The notes beneath the pieces were generated by a model, which saw only the letters and a program-made list of their open reading frames with translations, was not told where the DNA came from and did no database searches. From an uncultured Aquimarina sp. (lineage in GTDB: Bacteria > Bacteroidota > Bacteroidia > Flavobacteriales > Flavobacteriaceae), in contig CANLMN010000038.1 in the NCBI GenBank assembly GCA_947492105.1, positions 1 through 35,675 on the forward strand: 35,675 nucleotides of DNA, given 5' to 3'. The position numbers were made by a program, and so were the translations under genes. Positions 1 through 9,023 of the stretch are shown in pieces. The stretch's first letter is position 1; each line of letters starts with the position of its first letter.

Positions 1-127
1 AATATATCAACTTCTGCTCCAAATAGAAATAATTAATATATAGAAAAAGATAAATGCTATTTCATTCTATAATGATTGATTTTATCGAGATAATCTAAAT
101 AACAAAATTTAGATGAGTTTTTTAAAA

Positions 128-169
128 AGAGACTGTTTGAAAATTTTATTTTCAGACAGTCTCTTTTTT
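128..169 (+). terminator. Rho-independent terminator, possibly bidirectional
   Basis: A 16-bp stem, from AGAGACTG at 128 to CAGTCTCT ending at 164, has one G-T wobble and a short T-rich loop. It is followed by a T tract on the plus strand and preceded by an A run, so it could stop transcription from either side. It probably ends a gene lying before the window or the minus-strand SPOR gene. Confidence 0.8.
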
Positions 170-471
170 ATTTTTTCTCTATTTATTTCTATATAAACTT
201 CCCTTGACTTTTCGTTTTGGATCGGAAATGAGCTGAATTTTGATAAGATAAGGTGCATTTTTTAAGCAAAAGAAAAAACCAAGAAGACCGTTATGTTATA
301 CCACTTAGAGAAAAATACCAACGAACAACTCGCTTTTTTTTCTCTTATTTTTTACAACAAAATTAAACCAAGCCACTAGCGATGCTTCATTTTTTCCGTT
401 CAAATAGGCAAAAAATAATTCCATTTATTGTAATTTACAATTACATTTTTAGCAGTAATAGTAGGTTACAC
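170..471. other. Intergenic stretch without a recognisable gene
   Basis: This AT-rich stretch between the terminator and the stop codon of the SPOR gene has no long open frame on either strand. I see no RNA gene, promoter or repeat that I can defend. Confidence 0.5.
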
Positions 472-1059
472 CTAATAAGCTTCTTCAATTTTTATGCGTT
501 CTCCATTGGTGTAAGAAGCAATAAAAGCATCTTTTAATCCCATTGCAATGATTTCATTGAGTAGTTCTTGTGCTTCATAGAGGTGCTCGAAATTGCCAAT
601 ACTATATTTGTTATAGTCACCTTCTTTGATTTCTTTAAAATTAGAAAAACTCTCAGAATATAAGGATAGCTCTTTTTGTTCAAATGCTCCTATCTGTATA
701 GAATAAACGATTTGATCATCCAAGGAATCAGTACGCTCTACTGCAAAAGCTTCATCCTCTGGGGCTTCATCTTCAAGTGTTTCGGTTTCTGTAGCCGCAG
801 TTTCGAGCGCTATTATTTGATTGTTGAGTTTGTTGATACTGTCATTTAATGTGATAACATAGGGGGATTGTTTCATATCTTCAGACGAAAGAGTTTTTTT
901 GTTTTCTACAAAAAAACTTGTGTAAACTACCCATCCAAGCAGTAATAGTGCAAGGATACCAACAATAATGGTAATAATTTTTAACTGTGCATAGCGTTCT
1001 TCTTCATCTTTGAGATTTTCTTCTAGAGCTAACACCAGGTTTTCTTCGTTATAGGACAT
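472..1059 (-). CDS. SPOR domain-containing single-pass membrane protein
   Basis: The 195-aa product starts with about 28 charged residues, then one membrane segment at about residues 28-50 (IITIIVGILALLLLGWVVY). A linker rich in Thr, Glu and Asp follows at about 75-112. The last 80 residues form a SPOR-like domain beginning YSIQIGAFEQKE, with the usual pattern of aromatic residues and turn (YSIGNFEHLYEAQELL). SPOR domains bind denuded peptidoglycan glycan strands, often at the division site. The layout, cytoplasmic N-terminus, one helix and periplasmic SPOR domain, matches FtsN-like or DedD-like proteins, but I cannot name the exact orthologue. The gene stands alone, with a -7 box just upstream. 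The domain assignment is fairly secure; a role in division is inference. Confidence 0.85.
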   Translation of the reverse strand: MSYNEENLVLALEENLKDEEERYAQLKIITIIVGILALLLLGWVVYTSFFVENKKTLSSEDMKQSPYVITLNDSINKLNNQIIALETAATETETLEDEAPEDEAFAVERTDSLDDQIVYSIQIGAFEQKELSLYSESFSNFKEIKEGDYNKYSIGNFEHLYEAQELLNEIIAMGLKDAFIASYTNGERIKIEEAY

Positions 1060-1103
1060 GCGTATTTTTTCTTTTAATTGTAATTAATGATCATATTAGT
1101 AGA

Positions 1104-1111
1104 CAAAAGTA
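1104..1111 (-). promoter_or_regulatory. Putative -7 box (TACTTTTG) for the SPOR gene
   Basis: Read on the minus strand the sequence is TACTTTTG, which fits the Bacteroidota TAnnTTTG consensus. It lies 45 bp upstream of the ATG at 1059, so the leader would be about 40 nt. No clear TTG is seen at the -33 position, so this rests on one box. Confidence 0.4.
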
Positions 1112-1498
1112 TCGTAACATTACTCATGCTATTATTTTTAATTTTCTGTAGCGGTTCATTTTTTTATTTTGGCAAAAATAGGAAGTTTTTGTTCCATTGA
1201 AATGCTTTTTTATTTTTAAAGCTAAGACCCGTATCACAGAGGTGTTCCTGATTGAACTCCGAAGAATTTTTTTTTCTGATGAATAAGATAAAATTAATGG
1301 CTTCGGCAGTAGCTCTAAGTGTTTTTTGGAAGGGATAAAGGAAATTACTGGTTTTTTACCTATATTTGATTACGTGAAAAGCATATTTTTGATACAGTTT
1401 TTCCGACAATTTCAATAGATATTCAGATCATTCCTCCAGAAGAATATTCCTCTCAAGAATACTTAATTAGATGTTGGCTTTACGTTAATAATACTATT
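1112..1498. other. Intergenic region with a possible plus-strand -7 box at 1361-1368
   Basis: No gene is recognised. TATATTTG at 1361-1368 fits the Bacteroidota -7 consensus and points at the membrane-protein gene starting at 1499, which would give a long leader of about 125 nt. The reading frame of that gene stays open back to about 1370 but has no ATG, GTG or TTG there that would make a convincing earlier start. Confidence 0.35.
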
Positions 1499-2194
1499 AT
1501 GAAAATTATTGAAATGCTAAAATACCTCATATTTGCATTGATATTATTATCAATAATAACGGTAGTTTTTGAAGTTGAGATAGTTGGTAGTCTATTAATC
1601 GTTTGTGTTCCATTAGTAATTTTTGCATGGTATTATAAAGAAAGTAAGTCTTTAGATTATAGAATCGTTTTTATACTGTTATTCTTATACCTAGGTAGAG
1701 TTATGGGAGAATATATGGTGTCTCATGGCTTGTTCATTCAGATAGTTTCTTTTGGTATAGCTTATAGCGGGCTGTTTTATTTCTTTTATCAGAATAATGG
1801 TCCCTTTGAGTATTCTTCTAGAGATCTTTTTACGATAGGAATGGCGTCTACTTTGTCCACAATTATATTTATTATCACGCTGTTAGAGTTGTACGCAGTT
1901 TTGGGTGGACTTACTATACCAGCAACGATTATGATCTTACTGTTATATGTTTTATTAATTACTGCAGGAATACAATATGTGCGTATTCGCTCAGAACAGT
2001 CCATGTGGTTTTTTTTGGTGATGCTCAGTTTTACAGTAAGTGATATAAGCCTGATTTTGGATACATTTTACTTATCAGTAAAAGAGTTGCAAGTACTCAA
2101 AACAATTTACCATCCATTGGCTTTGTTTTTTTTGATCAAATATAGCACCTCAGATGACACGGTCTATAAATCAAAAAGTTTACAAAGCTTTTAG
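1499..2194 (+). CDS. Multi-pass membrane protein, YhhN/TMEM86-like
   Basis: The 231-aa product is almost entirely hydrophobic, with about seven or eight predicted membrane helices separated by very short loops. Near the C-terminus it has the motif FTVSDISLILDTFY, resembling the SD-containing segment near the end of YhhN-family (lysoplasmalogenase-like) proteins, and the length is right for that family. The match is by general layout and one motif only, so another small integral membrane family is possible. The gene is isolated, flanked by non-coding DNA on both sides, with no obvious operon partner. Confidence 0.5.
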   Translation: MKIIEMLKYLIFALILLSIITVVFEVEIVGSLLIVCVPLVIFAWYYKESKSLDYRIVFILLFLYLGRVMGEYMVSHGLFIQIVSFGIAYSGLFYFFYQNNGPFEYSSRDLFTIGMASTLSTIIFIITLLELYAVLGGLTIPATIMILLLYVLLITAGIQYVRIRSEQSMWFFLVMLSFTVSDISLILDTFYLSVKELQVLKTIYHPLALFFLIKYSTSDDTVYKSKSLQSF

Positions 2195-2669
2195 GATCAT
2201 CTAGATCTAATTTTTTTTGATTTATATCATCATAGATGGTCGCAGTTTCTCTTGGGGTATCGGTATATTACGCCAATTTAGGTGTATAACTTATTGTTGA
2301 TTTTACTGTTACTTTTTTATGTAAAACACCGTGATTCTATTAGATAGCCTTAGCCATGGAATAAAGGAATAAGGCATTCATACCATTTATGCTTTAAATT
2401 TATTGGGATAAAATTTTCTTTTTTTACCTCGGCTTCAGTATAAAAATACACTGTAACTAAGACTATGCTTGATGTTTTTGCTGAAGCTGAAACAAAAGAA
2501 TCTTAATTTTTATTTTCGGTAAATTCAAATAACAAATGATATAAGATCATGATAGATACTACAGAGATTTGGAGTAAGAATACATTTTCTAAACCCAAAA
2601 ATAACTTAGATCTTATGGTCTTTTGAATTTTCTTCTTATAAAGAGGGTGGTTTTACGTGCTAAAATAGC
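2195..2669. other. Intergenic region carrying a dispersed repeat
   Basis: There is no convincing open reading frame. The stretch contains the repeat listed at 2271-2375. It also contains the phrase ctaagactatgctt near 2457, which resembles caaggctatgctt in the region around 16028. Otherwise it is AT-rich and featureless. Confidence 0.45.
2271..2375. repeat. Dispersed intergenic repeat, copy A
   Basis: This block begins CAATTTAGGTGTATAA, continues through TTTTTTATGTAAAACACCG and a GTGATnCTAT segment, and ends near AAGGCATT. A clearly related block lies at 5328-5433, in the same orientation. Both copies sit in non-coding DNA after the stop of a plus-strand gene. No reading frame is shared. It may be a short non-autonomous element or a structured 3' region. 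Confidence 0.6.
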
Positions 2670-2677
2670 TACATTTG
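2670..2677 (+). promoter_or_regulatory. Putative -7 box (TACATTTG) for the DUF6913-dapA-Kir run
   Basis: TACATTTG fits TAnnTTTG and lies 38 bp before the ATG at 2715. A -33 TTG is not clear at the expected distance. The following three plus-strand genes are close together and may be transcribed from here. Confidence 0.4.
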
Positions 2678-2714
2678 TGAGCAAATTTTCATGGCGTAAT
2701 CAGCATATAACTAT

Positions 2715-3239
2715 ATGATTTTTAAAGGGCTTAAAAATAGAGCTTTAAAAAAGGGTTTCGAGGCAGAGCTCAAAAAGCGAAAGCCTAGTGGAGAAATCAA
2801 GCAATTAAAAACTCTTGCAGTTCTTATTGACGCTTCTAATGGAGTCAATATACTGTCTTTGGTAAAAGTTGCTGATGAACTTGGAGTTAAATCCGCAAAC
2901 CTCAAAGTAATTGCTTACAAAAAGGATTACAATGAAAAAGAAGGTCATGTTGGAGAAGCAAACTATTTTAATGACAAAGGTGTTGGTAATACTGGCTCCT
3001 TCAAAAGTGGCTTGTTACAGGAATTTGTGTCCAAAGAGTATGACGTTTTAATTAATTTTTATACAGAAAACCATGCATTAATCAATTATGTTGCCGCAGC
3101 ATCAAAAGCCAAATTTAAAATAGGTTTTGGAGAGGTAGATAATCGTATTAATGATTTGGTTATAGAATCAGTAAAAGGAAATACAAATATTTTTATAGCT
3201 GAACTAAAAAAATATCTAAAGATTTTGAATATTATATAA
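2715..3239 (+). CDS. DUF6913-like flavobacterial protein
   Basis: The 174-aa soluble protein begins with a very basic N-terminal helix (KGLKNRALKKGFEAELKKRK). An alpha/beta body follows with the strands TLAVLIDAS and LKVIAYKK. Later come YDVLINFYTENHALINYVAAASKAKFKIGFG, which gives the impression of a small nucleotide-fold-like domain, and FIAELKKYLKIL. I recognise this pattern as the DUF6913 family, known from Flavobacteriia and without an assigned function. It precedes dapA by 52 bp on the same strand, which suggests co-transcription. No catalytic motif is visible. Confidence 0.6.
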   Translation: MIFKGLKNRALKKGFEAELKKRKPSGEIKQLKTLAVLIDASNGVNILSLVKVADELGVKSANLKVIAYKKDYNEKEGHVGEANYFNDKGVGNTGSFKSGLLQEFVSKEYDVLINFYTENHALINYVAAASKAKFKIGFGEVDNRINDLVIESVKGNTNIFIAELKKYLKILNII

Positions 3240-3291
3240 TACGATAAACCTTATTTTGAAAAGTTTATTGAATAAAAAGTAATTATAGATA

Positions 3292-4164
3292 ATGAATGAC
3301 TTTCTTACTGGAACCGGTGTCGCTTTGGTGACACCATTTAATCAAGACGGTTCTATTGATTTTGAAGGGTTAACTAACTTGGTTAACTATTGTATTGACG
3401 GAAATGTGGAGTATTTGGTAGCGTTGGGAACTACAGCCGAAGTAGCAACACTTTCCAAACACGAAAAGAAAGAGGTGCTTGACTGCATTATAAAAACAAA
3501 TAATAAACGTTTGCCAATTGTTATTGGTATTGGAGGAAATAATACGAAACAACTTATAGAGGAGATCACAACTACAGATCTACAGGATTTTGCAGCAATA
3601 TTGTCTGTTGTTCCCTATTATAGCAAACCTAGTCAAGAAGGAATTTATCAACATTACAAGGCTATTGCAGCTGTAGCACCTCTGCCAATTATAATATACA
3701 ACGTACCTGGACGTACAGTTGTAAATATGTCTGCCGAGACAACTTTGCGACTGGCATCAGACCCAAATATTTGTGCCATAAAAGAAGCAACGGGAGATAT
3801 AGTACAGGTTTTAAAAATATTAGCAGGAAGACCAGAAGGATTTAAGGTTATTTCTGGTGATGATGAATTAGCATTGCCACTAGTTACAGCAGGTGGAGAT
3901 GGAGTTATCTCTGTTGTAGGGCAAGGGTTTCCTTCAGAATTTTCAGAAATGGTACGATTAGGATTGCGTGCTCAGAATAAGGAAGCATATGCAATACATT
4001 TTGATCTAATTAAACCAACAGAATATGCTTTTGCAGAAGGGAATCCTCCTGGAATAAAAAGCATTCTTAAGGCAAAGGGAGTTTGCGAATCGTATGTGCG
4101 ATTACCACTACAACAGGCTACACCAGAATTAGAGAAAAAAATCATTGATTTTGTAAAAAGCTAA
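3292..4164 (+). CDS. dapA: 4-hydroxy-tetrahydrodipicolinate synthase
   Basis: This enzyme condenses pyruvate with aspartate semialdehyde, the first committed step of lysine and diaminopimelate synthesis, in the cytoplasm. At 290 aa it has the normal family length and a single TIM-barrel domain. The key residues line up with the E. coli enzyme at a constant offset of three: Thr47 in GTTAE, Tyr110 in VPYYSKP, Tyr136 and Arg141 in YNVPGRT, and Schiff-base Lys164 in AIKEATGD. The usual GTTGE motif reads GTTAE here, a mild change. It lies between the DUF6913-like gene and the Kir channel gene, which starts 18 bp downstream, so the three probably form one transcript. Confidence 0.97.
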   Translation: MNDFLTGTGVALVTPFNQDGSIDFEGLTNLVNYCIDGNVEYLVALGTTAEVATLSKHEKKEVLDCIIKTNNKRLPIVIGIGGNNTKQLIEEITTTDLQDFAAILSVVPYYSKPSQEGIYQHYKAIAAVAPLPIIIYNVPGRTVVNMSAETTLRLASDPNICAIKEATGDIVQVLKILAGRPEGFKVISGDDELALPLVTAGGDGVISVVGQGFPSEFSEMVRLGLRAQNKEAYAIHFDLIKPTEYAFAEGNPPGIKSILKAKGVCESYVRLPLQQATPELEKKIIDFVKS

Positions 4165-4182
4165 TAATAAACAAGCTGTAAC

Positions 4183-5100
4183 ATGGCTAGGCGTATAAAA
4201 GATCCCGGTATTGGTGCGACGTCAAATGCAAAAGCCAAACGATTTGTCAATCAAGATGGATCTTTTAATATTAGACACAAAAACAAACGTGGTGGACTAT
4301 CAGATGCCTATGCGTATCTGATAGCCATTTCATGGATGCGGTTCTTTGCTTACGTATTTGTGGGGTATATTTTACTCAATAGTATCTTTGCTTTGTGTTA
4401 TACCTTATTAGGTGTAGAGGCTATAACAACGCCATCGGGAAGTGTATGTCGTGATTTTCTTAGAGCATTTTTCTTTTCGGCCCAAACAATTACGACAGTC
4501 GGGTACGGAACAATGTCTCCAAAAGGGATTATCTTTGGATTTATTTCCTCTTTTGAAGCCATGATTGGCTTGCTTAGTTTCTCTTTTATAACAGGTTTGT
4601 TATATGGACGTTTTTCTAAGCCTCGTGCAAATATTCGCTTCAGTAATGTTATGGTTCTAAGAGCGTATGAAGATCACGATGCACTGATGTTTCGCTTGAT
4701 GAGCAGTAGTGCTAGTACTATGATTCAACCACGAATCGAAGTAACGTTAACACTGACAGAAAAGGATCAAACAGGCGGTTATAAAAATAATTTTTATCGG
4801 TTATCATTAGAACGTGACAAGATTACCTATCTCCCAACAACATGGACTGTAGTACACCGTATCAGAGAGGGTAGCCCATTTGTAGGGTATGATAGACAAC
4901 AATTGAATACCCTCAAAGGGGAATTACTTATCATGACTAGTTATTACGAAGAATCGTTCAATCAAGAGGTACACCAAATTCATTCCTATCTTTTAAAAAA
5001 CATTAAGATTGATCATGCATTTCAAAGCGCTTATTATTATGATGAAGAGGGGTATACCGTTCTTGATCATGAGCTTTTGGACAAAACCTATAAGTTATAG
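4183..5100 (+). CDS. Inward-rectifier type potassium channel (KirBac family)
   Basis: The 305-aa protein has the Kir plan. A basic cytoplasmic N-terminus (1-42) leads to an outer helix at about 43-73, a pore helix and the selectivity filter TVGYG at 105-109, and an inner helix at about 115-140. From about 148 to the end there is a beta-rich cytoplasmic domain with the Kir signatures RANIRFSNVMVLRAYEDHDALMFRL and LPTTWTVVHRI. Such channels are tetramers in the inner membrane that pass K+ and are often gated by ligands on the cytoplasmic domain. The start follows the dapA stop by 18 bp. The family call is firm; the physiological role and any link to lysine synthesis are unknown. Confidence 0.93.
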   Translation: MARRIKDPGIGATSNAKAKRFVNQDGSFNIRHKNKRGGLSDAYAYLIAISWMRFFAYVFVGYILLNSIFALCYTLLGVEAITTPSGSVCRDFLRAFFFSAQTITTVGYGTMSPKGIIFGFISSFEAMIGLLSFSFITGLLYGRFSKPRANIRFSNVMVLRAYEDHDALMFRLMSSSASTMIQPRIEVTLTLTEKDQTGGYKNNFYRLSLERDKITYLPTTWTVVHRIREGSPFVGYDRQQLNTLKGELLIMTSYYEESFNQEVHQIHSYLLKNIKIDHAFQSAYYYDEEGYTVLDHELLDKTYKL

Positions 5101-5486
5101 TTGTACTAAAACACCATCGTACTACGTGATGGAGTCAGTCAATAGAAGGAATCGTGAAGTATAAGCGTAGAGGCTACGACTGTTGATCCAGAATTATTTT
5201 TAGGAATCTTGTGGTATTAGTGCTTCTATAGATCTCGAATATAAATCAAACCCATTTGATTGTGAAATGCCATATTCATGCCTCAACTATTTTTATGTGT
5301 AAAAAAAATCATGATTACATCAGTTGTATCAATTTAGGTGTATAAATTCATATTACTTACACGGTTATTTTTTTATGTAAAAACACCGTGATGCTATGGT
5401 ATAGCCAAGGCTATGCAATATATGAACAAGGCATTTAGATGGAAAAAGAACAAAACGATATGCGACATTATATAGCTAATTTGGTA
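5101..5486. other. Convergent intergenic region containing repeat copy B
   Basis: This region lies between the stop codons of the Kir gene (plus) and the first GH106 gene (minus). A weak hairpin, CCATC paired with GATGG, occurs shortly after the Kir stop but lacks a T tract. The second half is repeat copy B. No gene is seen. Confidence 0.5.
5328..5433. repeat. Dispersed intergenic repeat, copy B
   Basis: This is the second copy of the block at 2271-2375, with the same order of motifs: CAATTTAGGTGTATAA, TTTTTTATGTAAAAACACCG, a GTGATGCTATGG segment and AAGGCATTT. It adds an imperfect palindrome, CATAGCCTTGGCTATACCAT read on the minus strand. Differences between the copies are spread along the length, so this is not a recent duplication. 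Confidence 0.6.
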
Positions 5487-8400
5487 TTATTTGAGTGCTA
5501 CCACTTTGGAGACCACAATTTTTACAGGACCAAGTAAACCCGATGGGAGTAACTCCGAATCTTTGGTATAATGTTTATATGCAGCAAAGCTTACCCGTGC
5601 TGTTGGACGGTCTGTTTTGTTCAGAAGCCAGTCCGGCCATTGTTTTACATTAGGGCCTTTTCGTGTATAATCAAGAGCTAATTGTTCATCACCAATCAAT
5701 CTGTTGGGCCAGAGGTTGGTGATTTTTACCTCCAAGGTATTTGTACCTTCATGAACCGCATGATCAATAGGAATTCTGAATGGAGCTTTCCACAATATTC
5801 CAAGATTTTTTCCATTTAGAATGACTTCGGCTATGATCCGAACATTACCAAGATCTAGTTGCAAGGCATGGGATGATTGGAGAAGATCTGAAGGGATGTC
5901 AAATTCTTTGGTATAACTTGCCGTACCCGAAAAATATCGGATGTCCTCATTGGATGCATGAGTCCATGAAGATAATGTGTCAAACGTTTCATGTACAAAA
6001 GTTTTATTCTTTAGAGGAAAATCAACTTTCCAGTTCCCTGATAACTCAATTGGATCAGGAATTGACTTTATTTTTAGTCGATGTGTTTTTCCTGTGGAGG
6101 AGTGATAGGTAATTTTTCCTGCAGTTGGTGTTTGCCAATGTACTGTTCCATTTTTATAGAAGAACTTTGATTCAGGTGCAGTTTGCGTTAATTTTACAAG
6201 GCCTCCATTTGCAACAGTTACTGTTTTTTCTTCTCCACTAGTAGTATAAACAAGATGCAAAGCCTTCTTTGTATTTGTAGTACTTTCTTTGATAAGATGG
6301 TTGGATACCGGAATTTCTAAGGTTCCAGATGCGACCATAGATTTTATTTTTTCAGTAACATCATATACGGGCTTATTCGGAGGGATGCCAGTAATTCCTC
6401 TTTCAAATTTACCAAATACGGCTTTCAGAATTTCTAATTTTTCATGGTCAGAATTTGTGATTTCTAACCATTCTTTTTCCATAGCATTTTTTTCTAGCAT
6501 CACATCTCCAATTTTGTATTGAATGCGTAATTCTTTTTTGTATCCAGGGGCAGGATCACTGGAACAAAGACTCCGAGTGGCATGCACACGTAAGTTATTA
6601 TTTTGGACAATGTTTGCTATTACTTCTGTGACATCAACCAGACCATCGGGTAAAAATGTGCCATAAGTAGCTTTTATGATTTTCAAGTCTGAAAGAGGTT
6701 CTAATACGGGGTTTTGAAGTTGTAAAGAAGTACCTACTAGGTGTTCTGTTGTAGATGCAGGTTTTTGAAATACTACAAATACAGAACCCTCTGGTGCAAA
6801 AGGAATAGTTACAGTTGTCGTGCCATCTTCATTATCTTTCCATACGGTAGCTTTTGTAATTTTGCCCGTTTCGGCATTCCAGAGTTCGGGTTGTTTTCCT
6901 GTTATCCGAAAACGACAAGCTAGCGTTCGTCGTTCTTTTCTAGAGTTTACGACAAAGTAGATATCAGTATCTTCTGTTTTTCGATGTATAAAATCGATCG
7001 ACTCACGAGGAGCTTTCGCAATGGAGAAATCAGGAGGCAACGCTTCATTTTTTAACAAGTCTACAATTGAGATGTCTTTTATCAAGGCTGTATCCCATAA
7101 AGCGTCTGCTAGTTGTATTACTCTGGTATCACATTCTGGATATTTTTCAAGACTCGGAGACTTTTTGGGTTTTGTACCAACAATAACAGCTCCTTTTGTA
7201 GCCAGTTCCTTGATTTTTGCCAATGTTTCTGGAGTCATCCAATTAGTTTGGGGGAGTACCAAGACACGATATTTTTCTCCTACAGATGTATGTATAAAAC
7301 CGTTTTCTACAGATAGTGAATTTAATTTATTGGCTCCGATCACATCATAATCATAGCCCAGAGCTTTTATTTCGGGTATTAAGAGTGCATCATTTGGAGA
7401 AGATTCTCCTGTAAAAACTAAAACATCTGCTACAGAAGTACCTTGCTGAAGCAAAAACTGACCTCTACTGATGTAGTCGATAAACGGTTTACTCTGATTC
7501 CACCACGTATTTAGACGATTAAAATCAGTACCAAATAGTTGCAAAGTTAGTCCAGGTCCTACATTCCAAGGTTGATGTACATAGCAATGAAAAACAAAAC
7601 GATTAATACCTTGAGCCCAAGCTAAGTCTCCCATGGCTTTAAGTGCTCCGGGGTGCTGATTCCAACCCCCTAGGCCCGTAAAAGATTCTGCTTCGGCAAT
7701 CGGACTCCCATTTAATTTTGCAATAGAAGCGACAAATTTGGGAGAATCGAAAAAGGCAAGACTTCCGCTCCAAAATTCGGACATGACAACATCTGCAGTT
7801 GCACCTACTTGCATACTATCAAAAGGCCCCCAGTAGGGTTCTGTTGAGAATTTCATTCCATGCTGATGGCAGAGCTTGCTAAAATGCCCATAATAATTTT
7901 TGGCAATTAAATCTCCTATGGTACGTCGGAAATCCCAAAGGAAACGTTCTGTTTCTTCTCCGCTTTCTACATAATAGCCCGCTAGGGCAGGTAAATACTG
8001 TTGACATTCGTAAGAACGGAGATTTTTGAACTCTTTTGCAAAACCCGCAGTCCAGTTTGTTGTGCCCACCTCATAACTATCAATATGACTTCTAGTGACT
8101 GTGGTTCCAATGAGTGTGTCTAATTTATTTACGATGGGTTGAATACTTTCTTCCCAAAATAGATCCACAGCTTTTGTATTCATTTTGTCACATTCTAAAC
8201 CACGTCCGCCATCACTAGGAAATCGGTTGGTTTCGCCAGTTGGAGTATGTCCTATGCGCAAAATGACCCACTCTCCAATCGGTGCATCCCAGGCTAAAAA
8301 ACCATCATCAGTGAGTTTGGATGTCAAATCAATAATGTCTGATTTTTTAATTACGGCCAAATCAGACACAGGCGTGTCATCAGGAGCTAAATGATTTCGA

Positions 8401-9008
8401 ACTTTTTCAGAAAGACTTTTTGTATCCAAAGCAGTGATACGTTTTTTGTTTTTTGGATTTGGGAAAGCAAGTAATGCAATATCCTTGTAATACTCCAAAT
8501 GTGTTTCTGGTTGCGGCAACATTTTTTGGAATATTTTGCCTCCTTGGTGTATCGTTTCAGAATAGACCAGTTTTTGCATAGCATATTCTGGAGTAATAGC
8601 TGGTCCACCTGATGATGACCAACCTGCACCATTATGAAAACTCAATTCAAGTCCCAGTCGTTTTGCCTCTAAGGCTGCATAATTAAAGAGTTCTAACCAT
8701 TCGGTGCTGAGATAATCAGCAAACCCTTTGGGATTTCCTAAGTTGACATTAAAAAGCAGAGCGCCCTGTATGCCTACCTGTTTCATCGCCTCCAAATCAG
8801 CGGTAATACCGTCTCTAGTTACATTCCCATTGATCCAGAACCACATTGTACGAGGTTTTGCTGATGGTGGCGGATTCTGGAAATTCTGTTCTAGTGATAC
8901 ACTTTGAGCATCTAATTTTGATGTAAAAAAGCTTAGTAACACTGCTATTAGTATAACGTTGCTACGTAATAGTATTGATATTGTTTTGGGTACTCGATTC
9001 GGATTCAT
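5487..9008 (-). CDS. Exported GH106-type glycoside hydrolase (alpha-L-rhamnosidase family), largest paralogue
   Basis: The 1173-aa protein has an N-terminal signal peptide (residues about 1-34, cleavage after LDAQ). The GH106 opening follows: NFQNPPPSAKPRTMWFWINGN then DLEAMKQVGIQGALLF. Acidic motifs shared with its two neighbours are DSYEVGTTNWT (Glu313), MSEFW (Glu411) and AEAESFT (Glu441); Glu313 and Glu441 are the best candidates for the catalytic pair. After the catalytic part, at about 780-960, two similar segments occur, each with a DVTE motif and KKxL before a beta strand; they resemble DUF3395-type domains. A C-terminal galactose-binding-like jelly roll (about 1010-1165) contains YTKEFDI and EVKITNLWPNRLIGDEQ. 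It is the last gene of a three-gene minus-strand run. Activity on rhamnose linkages is inferred from family. Confidence 0.88.
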   Translation of the reverse strand: MNPNRVPKTISILLRSNVILIAVLLSFFTSKLDAQSVSLEQNFQNPPPSAKPRTMWFWINGNVTRDGITADLEAMKQVGIQGALLFNVNLGNPKGFADYLSTEWLELFNYAALEAKRLGLELSFHNGAGWSSSGGPAITPEYAMQKLVYSETIHQGGKIFQKMLPQPETHLEYYKDIALLAFPNPKNKKRITALDTKSLSEKVRNHLAPDDTPVSDLAVIKKSDIIDLTSKLTDDGFLAWDAPIGEWVILRIGHTPTGETNRFPSDGGRGLECDKMNTKAVDLFWEESIQPIVNKLDTLIGTTVTRSHIDSYEVGTTNWTAGFAKEFKNLRSYECQQYLPALAGYYVESGEETERFLWDFRRTIGDLIAKNYYGHFSKLCHQHGMKFSTEPYWGPFDSMQVGATADVVMSEFWSGSLAFFDSPKFVASIAKLNGSPIAEAESFTGLGGWNQHPGALKAMGDLAWAQGINRFVFHCYVHQPWNVGPGLTLQLFGTDFNRLNTWWNQSKPFIDYISRGQFLLQQGTSVADVLVFTGESSPNDALLIPEIKALGYDYDVIGANKLNSLSVENGFIHTSVGEKYRVLVLPQTNWMTPETLAKIKELATKGAVIVGTKPKKSPSLEKYPECDTRVIQLADALWDTALIKDISIVDLLKNEALPPDFSIAKAPRESIDFIHRKTEDTDIYFVVNSRKERRTLACRFRITGKQPELWNAETGKITKATVWKDNEDGTTTVTIPFAPEGSVFVVFQKPASTTEHLVGTSLQLQNPVLEPLSDLKIIKATYGTFLPDGLVDVTEVIANIVQNNNLRVHATRSLCSSDPAPGYKKELRIQYKIGDVMLEKNAMEKEWLEITNSDHEKLEILKAVFGKFERGITGIPPNKPVYDVTEKIKSMVASGTLEIPVSNHLIKESTTNTKKALHLVYTTSGEEKTVTVANGGLVKLTQTAPESKFFYKNGTVHWQTPTAGKITYHSSTGKTHRLKIKSIPDPIELSGNWKVDFPLKNKTFVHETFDTLSSWTHASNEDIRYFSGTASYTKEFDIPSDLLQSSHALQLDLGNVRIIAEVILNGKNLGILWKAPFRIPIDHAVHEGTNTLEVKITNLWPNRLIGDEQLALDYTRKGPNVKQWPDWLLNKTDRPTARVSFAAYKHYTKDSELLPSGLLGPVKIVVSKVVALK

Positions 9009-9023
9009 TTACTAGGGATTATT

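Noticed and set aside
8387-8632. Other short frames inside the GH106 genes, on both strands
   Set aside because: They are shadows of long, well-conserved coding sequence and show no family features.
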